This document shows positions 42,601-54,600 of a DNA stretch of 64,000 bases, one piece after another (the stretch's first letter is position 1; each line of letters opens with the position of its first letter). Origin of the DNA: Sympetrum striolatum (lineage: Eukaryota > Arthropoda > Insecta > Odonata > Libellulidae). The notes under the pieces were generated by a model. The model saw nothing but the letters and a program-made list of their open reading frames with translations, searched no databases and was not told where the DNA came from. The stretch spans positions 248,001-312,000 of the forward strand of contig CANPUZ010000051.1 in the NCBI GenBank assembly GCA_947579665.1. Reading direction: 5' to 3'. The position numbers and the translations under genes are program-made.

Positions 42601-45600
42601 TGTTAAAATTTAATTTATAAATCTGAAAACAAATCGCATAATGAATTAGTGATGATGAGAGATGTTTGGGGTAAGATAAATGCATCTCTCTCTTGGAAGA
42701 CCTCTTCTGAGGGACAAACAGAATGATTCGACAACGAGTTGTTGATCAAAGAGGGACCTAACGAAGGACCGCCTCTAACGATCTCTGCTAATTCGATTTA
42801 AATTCCCTGTTCTCTCATTTTGCGGAAGATGTTGGACCGAAAAGGGATGCTGCGAGTGACTTTGAAGAATCCCGAAGATGCTTTGGAGATATCAGGTTAA
42901 GTTTCACCATTACATAGTTAGTGATGAGTGCGCTTAGTAAGTAGTGAGTATGCTAAGTTAGTGATGAGTGCGCTTAGTAAGTGATGAGTGGGCTTAGTAA
43001 ATGATGAGTGCGCTTAGTTAGTGGTGAGTATGCTAAGTTAGTGATGAGTGCGCTTAGTTAGTGGTGAGTATGCTAAGTTAGTGATGTGTGCGCTTAGTAA
43101 GTGATGCACTCTTACACGGGGTGGCCACCGAATGCGAAGCGGCGCTGAGCTGAGTGGAACAGAGCGACTCGGAGCGAAGCTAAGTGAAGTCTCCAACTGG
43201 AAGAGGAGATGAGCTAAGCTAAGCGATTAGAATTCGTTTGTGAAAAAACAATATGGCGTAAGATGCCTTTAGTTACCTCCTGAGAATCGAATTCTCTTAT
43301 ATTACGGTTAAATCGGCGAATTTCCGTAAGAGACGGACTCTGTCATTAATCCGGCGTACTTAAATTAAGATATTATTTGCTGCCCTTGAACACAAATCTA
43401 ACGCGAGAGGAGGGGGAAGTTGACTTCAGCACGAACCAAGGAAGATGAGCCTAACGAAGCTGAGTGATGTCACAATTCTCAGCTCCGCTTCGTATCCGTA
43501 TTCAAATGTATAGGTTCGATTGTCAAAGCGTAGTCCACCTCGCGTAACTTCGCTCAACTTAGCTTCGCTTCGCATTTGGTGGCCACCCGGCCATACGGCG
43601 GTAAGGAAACAATACCTCTTCCCCCTCGTTACTAAGCGAAGTCGACAACAATATCCCTCGCGAGTATTACAAAGTTTGAGCCATTGCTGGCATCCGCGGC
43701 GTAACTACGCTTTCCCCATAATGAATACCGCAAAATTTTTGGGGCACTGTATTGTTAACGATTTTATGAATATTATGGACAATTATATCCTCATGTTTGA
43801 TACACCATGGTGTTAAAATTACGAATCGAAGGAATGAATTGCCTTTTCTTTTCGATATGTGGACTATTTCAGATTCACGCCTGCGATCTTTGTGGCATAA
43901 GATTGAGGCCTAATTTAGGCTCTGAGGCATGAAAATGAAATCGAACCATTAATTTTAAAGCGAAACCGCGTGCATTTCCCATGACCTATTTCGTTGAGGG
44001 CGTCGAATCAATGGTAAGACCGATTATAAGGAGTGCATGGGAACCCCACCAAAAGGGCTCTATTAAGACTCTCGAAAGGGTACGAAGGAAAGGCGGTAAG
44101 CACAAGAAGGAGGAGATTGTGAATTAAAATTGAATCCTTAGATTGGATGTACAAAGACTGGATTTCCAATGCCAGGTTTAAAATTATACCGGACGTATAG
44201 CTTAAAGTTAAAAGAACGGACATTGCGAAGTATTTATTTGTCAATATTAAGAGAATGGGGGACGCCTTACCTGGAGAGCTCCAATGCCAAAGTAAAAACT
44301 AAAAGAAATAAGCTTAAATCTGTTTGTACTTTTTAAATTTTTGTGATGTTAATAATTGTAATATTAATGTTATAATATCTATTGTGTGTATATGAGAGTG
44401 ATTCATTTCGGAGGGGTTTCGTCCCTCCGTCTTAATGCTATCCTTTTTCCCTCTCCACCGATGGCCTAATCGTAATTTGAAAATGTATAAATCCGAATTC
44501 AACACTCACCGGCTCGTATCCCGGAGGTGTCCGCGTTGCCGCTCCTCTGCACCACCGCCGCAACCGGCACCACACCCATCACCTCGCTCACCTCCCTGAT
44601 GGCGTGTGCGGCGCTCGAGCCCGCTCCCGCCGGCTGCAGCGTCGTGTACTGCTTCCCGGAGGAGTCGCAAGTGCTGCTGGAAGAAGAAGATTAAAGTGTG
44701 GTCAATGACACTGCAATGTCCATAAGACAACGCCAACGACTTATTCAAGACAGTTAAATAAGTATTGTTTATAATATAATTTAGTATTTAGGATAAAATA
44801 ACAGATTTATACTCATAATTTGCTAAGTTAGTGATGAGATGATTAGTTCGTGATGAGTGTGCTTAGTTCGTGATGAGTATGCTAAGTTAGTGATAAGTAT
44901 GCTAAGTTAGTGATGAGTATGCTAAGTTAGTGGTGAGTGCGCTTAGTTAGTGATGAGTGCACTTAGTTAATAATTAGAATAATTAAAATTAGTGGTGAGT
45001 ATGTTAATTTAGTGATGAGTATGCTAAGTTAGTAATGAGTGCGCTTAGTCAGTGATGAGTATGCTTAGTTAGTGATGAGTGCGCTTAGAATGCATTATCC
45101 ATGTGACAACAATGAAACCTTTAGACTGCATTCCGATGGGATATAATGGTGAATTAAGCTCTATTGATGGATTAAGTGAAATAACCTCAGTTCAGCGATG
45201 ATTCCGCTTAGCATGAGCTGGCTTCGCTTGGTATAGGCCGCTTAGTTTTAAATGGAGTCCGATTGGTTTCATTTTCATTCCACTTGGATTGCGCTGAGTT
45301 CGCTTAATCTACGCTGAGTCCGCTTAGTTCTCTCAGAGACGAGTTCACAGTGGCTCCACCATTCACTGTTAGTGACTTTTCTGGTGCAACACCAGTTATC
45401 AACAGTTATCACAGGAAAACGCAATTCAACAATTGGATTGTTCGTCAGGGGACGGGTTGTTTATTTGGATAATGTTCGCGTATTTTGTCGAAATTTAGAT
45501 ATTGAAAAATATTCCACCACCAAAATAAGAATCTTTATTCAATTTCCGTTCTTTTGGTGTTCGTCTCGACATTTTAAGACCATTCCTTCGAATTTAATTC

Positions 45601-48600
45601 TTCAAAAGAAAAAAAGCCAATCGATAAAAGTGAAGTTGACGTGTATTCCTTATGGAAACCTATCTGAGCGATCTTGGTTCGAACCCAACAAAATGCGGAT
45701 TCGAAATGCTACAATACTGGTCTTAGAAAACACGAAAGCAAGGTTTGAAGCAAACGGACTCCAACACAAACGCTCAATAGTTTATTGTAAATTGGGTAAC
45801 TTTCCATGTGCGAAATCTCGTTGAAAACAAATGAAAACCGTTCACTAGCAGGGTGTACAAGAACAAGGGGTCACGAAGCAAAGGATTGGAAATTGTTTCA
45901 CTAATTCTCTGAAATGATAAAGGCCAAGTTAAGTTCACTAAGGTGACTTACCTTTTAAATCCTCACAAAACTATAATATATCTTCCGTTCCAAAGAGAGA
46001 GAGGAAAGTAAGGAAAAACTCTCAAAGGATTCCTTTAGAATTTAATTAAAGGATTTTAAAAGCGGAATTGGTTGGGATTTCTTTTGTCCCCTCGGATTCA
46101 TTCCACGCAAAGGAACTATTTTCCTAAAAGAATTTAATTAAGACATTCCAATGAAAGAAAGAAAGTGCATTTACAATGCGAATCCACTGTCCGATTTATA
46201 TATAGAGTGTGTCCATTTTGGCTGCTAAAGAAACAAGAAATACATTAAAGAAAATATATAAATGTTCTATTTTAATGATTATTATGCTGTGTGAATCAAC
46301 TCATCGTGGGCTAAATTTAGAAATGGTGTAGAGTATGTGGAGTTGGAACTAAGTAAATAATATCTAAGCGATTTCTAAAGTTCCTTAGCTAACTAAGCGG
46401 ACTTTAAGCGAACTAAGCGGGCTCTAGACCCGGGTTCGATGCCGGGCGGTAAATGTATCTCCCATTTAAAATATATTGGGATAGTTTTCCATTATTTTTT
46501 TGATGCACTTATCGAAATGATAGGAAGTTTTTGATTAGCTAGAAGATGTACAATAAGACTCGGTTTAAGAAGAAAATTTAGATACGACCAAACTATTCCT
46601 GGGTTCGATGCCAGAGCACATTAAAATTTCTCTCATAAGGAATATATGGGAAAATTCGGACCTCTTTTGAGGCAGTTGCAGCCAATACTTCTCATCGAAT
46701 TTTCATATTTTTTAAATTTTTATCTTCTGTTTTGCTGCATACGAAGTATCGCGAGATGACCCGGATTCGATGCCGGACGGTAAATATATCTCCCATTTTA
46801 AATACGTTGGAGTAGTAAAAAATATCCTCATTCATTTATCCGTCTATGAGCGAATTCAGTTGTCTTTAAGGGATCTAAGCTAAGTAAGCGGTCTGTAAGC
46901 GAACTTATCCGTTACTAAGCAAACTTAGTGAACTGCGAGCTACCTAAGCGTATTGAGCGAACTTCAAAAGTGAAAAATCCAAAAAGGACAAACAAAAACA
47001 TTAAATTCTATCATCTATGATATGATTTTGAAGTTTAATATCTCGTATTTCATAAAAAATCTTTTTAGGCAACTCGGAAGAATTTATTCTCGATTCCAGC
47101 TCTCCGTGAAGCATTCAGCAACAAATGTATAAAAGTCGCCATTTTAGTAGAGAGAAAACAGATGAATAACGTCCAAAGGAGGAGTCGAATGGGACGTGGG
47201 ATGAGGGGGTATACGGAGGGGAAGTTCGCAAAAGTTTTGAGAGCTCAAAAATCGATGGCGCTAATTTGAGCTCCCGACTGCAGATGGCTCTGACGTAGCA
47301 ACTTTTGAAAAACGAAGGGTGGGGCTCTCGTGTCTGAAAGCCCATAAATAACTAATCTATCCTTATCTATACATATATAAAGCAGAAATTCAGGTTTTTT
47401 TTATGAGTGTGTTTGTCTTCGATTGGTGTCCACACCGTTTGCCCGATTCGCCTCAAACTTTGCATACGTGTTCTCTGGGATCAGAAAGGAAATACTGTTG
47501 AAATTGAATTCGATAATTTTGCTGGGTTCGATCCAAGATCGCTCCGATAGATTTCTATAAGGAATACACGTAGACTTCGATTTTATCGGTTGCAGGCTTT
47601 TTTTCTTTTGAAGAATTAAATTAGAAGAAATGGTCTGTAAGAGTCGAGACAAGCACCAAAAGAAAGGAAATTGAATGAAAATTTTTCCTATTGTCATGGA
47701 ATACAGTTTTATAATCGAAATTTCAATTAATTTCGACAAAATATGCGAAATTTTTAACTAATTTTGACTTGGTAAACAACCAGTCCCCCTGACGACCAAT
47801 TGAATTGAATCCATGCATTTCTATTTATAGAATAGAATTGGGATTTCAGTTGTGTATAATTAAAGGGTATTTTACTCATTGCATTGACAGAAAACTTTAA
47901 AATTTAATCTACTTCTACATTCCCCAATTGAGAATCAATGGGCGCCTCAGATGGTCTGTGCATATGAAATAGTGTGTTGGTGTATAAATATTTTAGTACA
48001 TTCGAATATAACTTGAGAACCAAAAGTCACATAACTTTAAAATTTCCAACATTAGTTAAAGTTGACCCCGTGCAGAGAATAGGCTACTTTGCTACTTATC
48101 GAAAAATGACCCAATTAAAACTCATACAAAAAATTAATATTTTGCAACTTTTTTAATTAATTGATAATACCTATATATAAGATTAATGGAAGAATTTTGC
48201 AAAAACGGAAACAAGCTTCGAAAAATAAAACTCGACTTCCAGTTTACCGATGTACTCATAAAACTACTCAAACTTGACAGCACCTACTAGTGTGCTATGT
48301 ATGAAGTTTGGTATTGATACGACCAATAGTTTTCATGATAGAGCGCCCACAAAGTACATAATCAGCAACTTCCAGTTTATTGGTATTTCACGAATAACTC
48401 CTAAACAATAAGTTATACAAAAAATTGTCTCATACAAAAGTTATAGTAAATTACATTTTATAAAACATTTATCTGTAATAATATATACCTAAATATCACA
48501 TTTACGGAGATATTTATCAAAAACAGAAATTTGCTTCGAAGAATATATCTTGACTTCCGGTTAACCGATTTACTCCGGAAACTAATCAACTCTGACAGCA

Positions 48601-51600
48601 CCAACCACATTGCTATGTATGGATGATAGCATATTTGCATACTTCATTTAAGGTTTGAAGGTGATATATTTTAATGAAAGATAATTTCAAGGTTATAATC
48701 GGCAAAATATTTCATAAACTGAAGATTATGTGAGTTTGATATCTCTTACTTAAACCCCGTTGCAAATCAAAGGGCACTTCACTAGTTCTAAACATGTTTC
48801 TCTATGAATACCTGAAGTTTCAAATACGACCAAAAAATAATTTAAAGAATTATTTTCGAAAATGTATTTCTCGGGTCTAATTTGACCCAATCTCCTGATG
48901 TGAAATAGTGTGAGAGGATAATTCAACGAAAGCAGAACGGGAACAAGAGTAATGCAAATATTTCGGTCTATCAGCGAACTAAGCGGTCTCTAAGCTAACT
49001 CAACTCTCTGTCAGCGAACTCAGCGATCCCTCAGCGGACTCAACAGTCTCTAAGCAAACTAAGCGGTCTTTCAGCTAACTAAGCGGTCTCTCAGCGTACC
49101 CAGCAGTCTCTAAGCTAACTTAGCTGTTCTCAGCGAGCAAAGAGAATTGTGGAGTCCAAGCAAAGAAAGCAGTATCTGAGAAATGTAAGCTATGTCTAAG
49201 CGAACTAAGCGGTCCCTCAGCGAACATTGCTTTCTCTAGGCGTATTATAACAAATTTCAGTATTTACCTCACTTCCGCCGGCACCGCCATCGAGGACAGC
49301 TCCACCACGCTCTCCGCCACCTTCCCCCTCTGGATTATCTTGTCCTCCTGCCTCTCAACTGGCACTGGAGCTGCCGTGGGCACCGGGGGGTAACCTACGA
49401 AGGTCGCCCCGGCTGGGAAGGGCCCCAACGCCACATTGGGAGAGTCCATGGACTCTTTCAGACCCTCCAGCTTCCCCTCCTTGAAATCCTCCTTCCTCTT
49501 CTTCTTCTTGCCCCCTAGTTCATCGCCCTTCCTCTTCCCGTCCTTCCCATCTTCCGCATCCGAGGTCACTATCTCCAGCTCGGCGCTGGAGTCATCGTCC
49601 ACCAGCTCTTCAAACCCAGGGGCACGCTCCCCTACCTTGTTGCAGTCATCCTCGTCCCTCCCAACCCTAGACTGGATGGTGGCACACTCCACCTCGATCT
49701 TTAGGAGGTTCTCCAGGTCGTTGCCCACTCCCTGGACGGCCTTCCTGCCCCCCTCGACCTGCCCCTTCCCCTCCTCCTTCCCGTTCCTCCCCCGCTCCTT
49801 TTCCTGACTATCAGAGATGTTGTCCCCAACCCTGGCAGAGCCCTGTTCAGCCCTTTCCGAAGGCCCGGAAGTGATCATCTCCCCCCCATTGCGTACCCTG
49901 TCCCTCTCCGGCTTCGACAGAGTGATGACGTCGTCCAATAGACCCGGGTTCGATCCCGGGGATCCCGCCCCCCTCGACGCAGACCCGTTCTGCGAGCTTG
50001 AGCAATTCATCCGGTTGGGTTCCCCCTGTGAGCAGTTGACATTGTTGTTGTTGTGGTTACTATTGTTGTTGATGCAAGGCTTCTTCTCTTCGAAGAGGTT
50101 CTCGAAAGCTGGCTTGTCCTCCCTGGAGATCTCGTCTGCAGAGGAGTTTGGGGTGGCGGGCCAGCTGCCGGAGAGGGACTTGAGAGCGGCCTCCGTCTCT
50201 CTCAGGAATCGAACCTGGTCCTCCTTGTTCTCCGCCTTCTTCTTGGCGTCCTTCTTGTCTTCCTCGAACCTGGAATGGGACAAGGATGGGTTTTCAGTTA
50301 TTTTTATTATATATTCATTGAAAGCGTTAATGTCCTGTCATACGTAGATCCTGTCGACGGATATCTACGATTACAGTATCAATATCAAACAACTAAAAAA
50401 CCAGCCACTGGTTCACATAAAAAAAACGTAGCTGACCGTGAATCACGTGCTGTAAGTGATCCAAACAGACAAACAACACAGCCAAAATAATATTACTGAA
50501 TGGATTTTTACAGCTCACAGTTATCCAATAGGTACTGATTATTTCATATTAAATCTCATAAGCACATGATTAGTTTAAGATTCCTTCAGTAATCGTGTGA
50601 TATTATTGCTTAGTCAATGATAACTCTGCTTGTTTATTCATAAGTACGCTTATTTTACTATTAGTTCGCTCAATGTGTGCTTTTCCCGCTTGGTTAAGGA
50701 ATAGTATTCTAAGTTTATGATGGATTGGCTTAGCGTATCATGAAAATGATATACTTGCGATTACTTAGCTAAAATTGTGATTATTTAGCTAAGCAAGTGA
50801 TAGGTACGCTAACTTTTTGATTACTTCGCTGAGAATACGATTAGATCACTTATTTTATGATGAAATCGCTGAGCATCTGATAAGATCGCTTAGTTTACGA
50901 TTTACTCACTGAGTATATGATTAAATCACTTAGTTTGCGATTATGTTGCTAATCATGTGATTTTTCCACTTGGTTAACGATTATATCGCTAAGTTCATGA
51001 TTTGTTTGCTGAGCACATGAATAGATCACTAAGTGTATGATTTTTTTGCTGAGCATAAGATTCGATCGCTTATTTTTTTATTTGTTCGCTGAGCGTATGA
51101 TCACATAGCTTTATTTATGATCCCATCGCTTAAATTACGATTACTTCGCTAAGCATGTGAATACTTGCTTGAGTTATGATTACGACGCTGAGAATATGAT
51201 TAGATCGCTGAATGATATGATTTCTTCGCTGATCTTATGCTAACATCCCTCAGTTTATGATTTGTTCGCTGAGCGTATAATCGAATAATTCTTTTCCGAA
51301 TTGTTCACCTGTCCAACTCCTTGCTGGGGGCCTTCTTCCTCTGGTCCTTCTGCTGCATGTAACTCCTCTTCTTGGGCAGCATCGTCCTGTTCTCCTTCAC
51401 TCCCATTTCTCCCTTTTGATTGGTCAATCGCTCATCACCGCCCTCCTTACTAATGTTGTCCTGCAGGAGGCGCCTCGACAGAGCGGAGCGGCGCCTAACC
51501 GAACTAATGGTGCACCTAAATTTAATAAAAGAGAAAAATAGGGTGTTTTTTATATAAGCTGGTATCATAACAAAAAACTGACGGAACAATTTAACAATCA

Positions 51601-54600
51601 TCGAAATAACAATACTTATATAAACTTATAGTTATTATGTAACCAAAGTAAACATTATTGAAATATAGGATTAATTAAATGTAAATTATATTTAATTATA
51701 ATAAAAAAACATAATAATTAGTAATAATATTTAATTAAGATATTAATGCGAAGCAATATTTAGATAAAACACTAATGAAATATATTTATAGCAAACAAAA
51801 TTTTATATGTACAAATAAGTTAATGAAATGACATTTAAATTTAAAAATAAATTAATATAATTAAAATTAAACATATTTATAACAAAAAAATATACGTCTT
51901 GTACTAATAATTAAAATAGAATAATATTTAAACGTAATATTTATTGAATATAATATCGATACAAAAGAGTAGAGAAAGGAATTATTTACATATTGTCTCC
52001 ATGGTTAAGATAATGCCGTGGGAAAATATAAGATCATGTAACTATGGTCGAATATTAAAATAATTATATACACTAGTAATTATGTAACTACACTAAATAT
52101 TATTGAAATCTAGCAGTTATGAAATATAATACGAATTAAACGTATTTATAATAAAAATATATAAAAAAGTAATAATATATAAACACAATAGTAAAATTAA
52201 AAACAATATAAATAAACACATTTATAAAAAAATTATGATTTGCACTGATAATTATACAAAATTATATTAAAATGTAACAATATTTGAGCGTAATGCCTAT
52301 CGATTGAACATATTTCAAATAAATTTTTAATAAAATGTAATAAAAATGAAATCAAATATAACCAAAGTGTTATGGTATTTAAGTATGAAGTCAATTTGAT
52401 TTATTTATAATAAAATATTAATTATATATACTAATAGTTAAACAAAACAGTATTGAAATGTGACAATAATTATATGTAGCATTAATGCAGCATATTAATA
52501 ATAGTAATGTAGAAGTAGATACAATTCTAAAGTTGTCGGTCGTCTAATGAGTTAATATACCCTTTAATTATACACAACTTAAATCCCATTCTATTCTAAC
52601 TTTATAACTCATGGATTCAACAATGGGAGTGGTCCTCAACCAATATTCTCGCAAATTTTAATCGGAAATAAGATTCCACAAATAAATTTCGTTTGATTTT
52701 CTTCCTTCCGGTGTTTGTCTCGTTAACGTGCGACTATTCCTTCTAATTTAAGCTTGATAAAGAAATAAACACTGCATGCGATGAAAATGAGTTTTGCGTG
52801 TATTTCCTATGGAAAACTATCTGAACTATCTGGGTTCGAACCCCGTGGAATTGTGGAATAAAAAGGCAACAGTGATTCCTTCCAGGTCGCAGAGGACACG
52901 TGTATAATGTTTGAAGCAAAACTAAAAAACGGTGTGGCCTCCAATCGAAGACAAACACACCCACAGAATTTCGATTTTATACATATAAACAGTCGTAAAT
53001 ACTTCAAACGTAGATATTGAGGTTTCACTGGATACAAATGCGATTGTTGAACAAGAATCTGATACGAAAAAGCGATATATATATTTTTAAGAAGGAGTTT
53101 TTCCCCGAATTCAGAAGTATCCATTTACCAAAAGAAGTGACAGAAGCTGTGGAAAAATCCCCCATTAACGAGAAATGCTCGTAAAAATTAGCGGAATTGA
53201 TTAAAAGTTGAGAGGGAGGGCTGCTATCCGTCAGACAGGCCGCGTGCATAAAAAACACAAATGAAAATCCCAATTAATTAGCAGAAGACGTACCGAGAGT
53301 AGAAATAAAAGATGAATTACAAAAAAACTTTTTAAAATTATGAATTCTTATTAACGCCGTAGTTCTCGAAAACGTCCGCCAGATGTCTCTCCCGGAGCGA
53401 AGTTTTTATCGAAAAAAAAGAAAATTAAAATTTTATTTCTTGGCGAACCGTTTTGAGCGATTAATCAAGCAGCTTTTTTTTTAATTACGAAAAAAACGCG
53501 AATTCTTCCCAACCCCTTCTCAGTCGCAAAAAACAAGACTTGTCTGTTAAAAAAAGGCGAAAAAAAGTTTCCCAAAACATATGTCATTTTGAGACGAAAA
53601 AAAAATTTCATTTTTTATTTAAGGGTTTGTCGGAGAAAAGGGTAACGTTTACTAAGGGTTACCACCCTTCTCGTCCCCCTAAAAAAGGAACGCCGCTTTC
53701 TGTGTACCCTAACACACAATTTTTTCTCGCTTCGCACCCTAATTTCGCCCAAGAGTAATTTATCTTTTCTTTTTTTCTGAAAGTGACTGTTCAGTTTTGG
53801 AAACTTGTCGAGGGGATAAGAAGCCGACGGAATTCGATAAACCGGAAGTACGGTTTAAACGGAGCCCGCTCTCGAACCATACGTGAGGAAAGGGTAAATT
53901 ACCTCATACCACACCTTGCGTCGTATACCTCACCATTCTTAGAATACCTCACTCCTTATGAAATCCAAGAAAAGTATTATTAGAAGATTAATGCTGGATT
54001 ACTTTCTTTTATTTCCATAAGCAATGAGGTTTACTACGCAGAGTGAGGAATGAGGTAGCCCGCTCTCGAGCCATTAGTGAGAAATGGGAAAATTACCTCA
54101 CACCACACCTTGCGTGGTATACCTCACCATACTTAGTATCCTCACTCCCTATGAAATCCAAGAAATGTATTATTTGAAGATTGATGTTGGTTAACTATCT
54201 TGGAATTCCATAAGGAATGAGGTATACTACGCAGAGTGAGGAATATGGTAACTTCCTTTTGTTTACTCCCCAAGCAAAAATGACGATCAATAAACATAGA
54301 CATGACAATGAAAATTAACCTCAAGTTACTGGCAACACGTTTCTTGGAAATATGTAATGGGTGAGGTATACCGGGAAGGATGAGGATTGAGGTATTTTTC
54401 CTCATTTTTCTCGCCGAGCAGAAATGTCACTATTGGATCTGATCCAAGAAAGTAAAGCTAATCTGCGAATCGGAGAAGCTCCGCTTGTGACATTCATCTG
54501 TCGAGAGAAGAAAGGGAGAATACCTCAATCCTCATCCTTCCCGGTATACCTCACCTGTTGACTGAATGAATGGGAAAATGGTATTAATTGAGGTTGGCTT

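Noticed and set aside
42905..43110. CRISPR-like regular repeats
   Set aside because: The 20-base units are directly contiguous, with no unique spacers; this is satellite in a eukaryotic intron.
49436..50490. Long plus-strand ORFs (123, 176 and 145 residues) rich in Ser, Leu, Pro and Val
   Set aside because: They are antisense shadows of Myt1 exon 3; minus-strand splice sites and phase identify the real frame.
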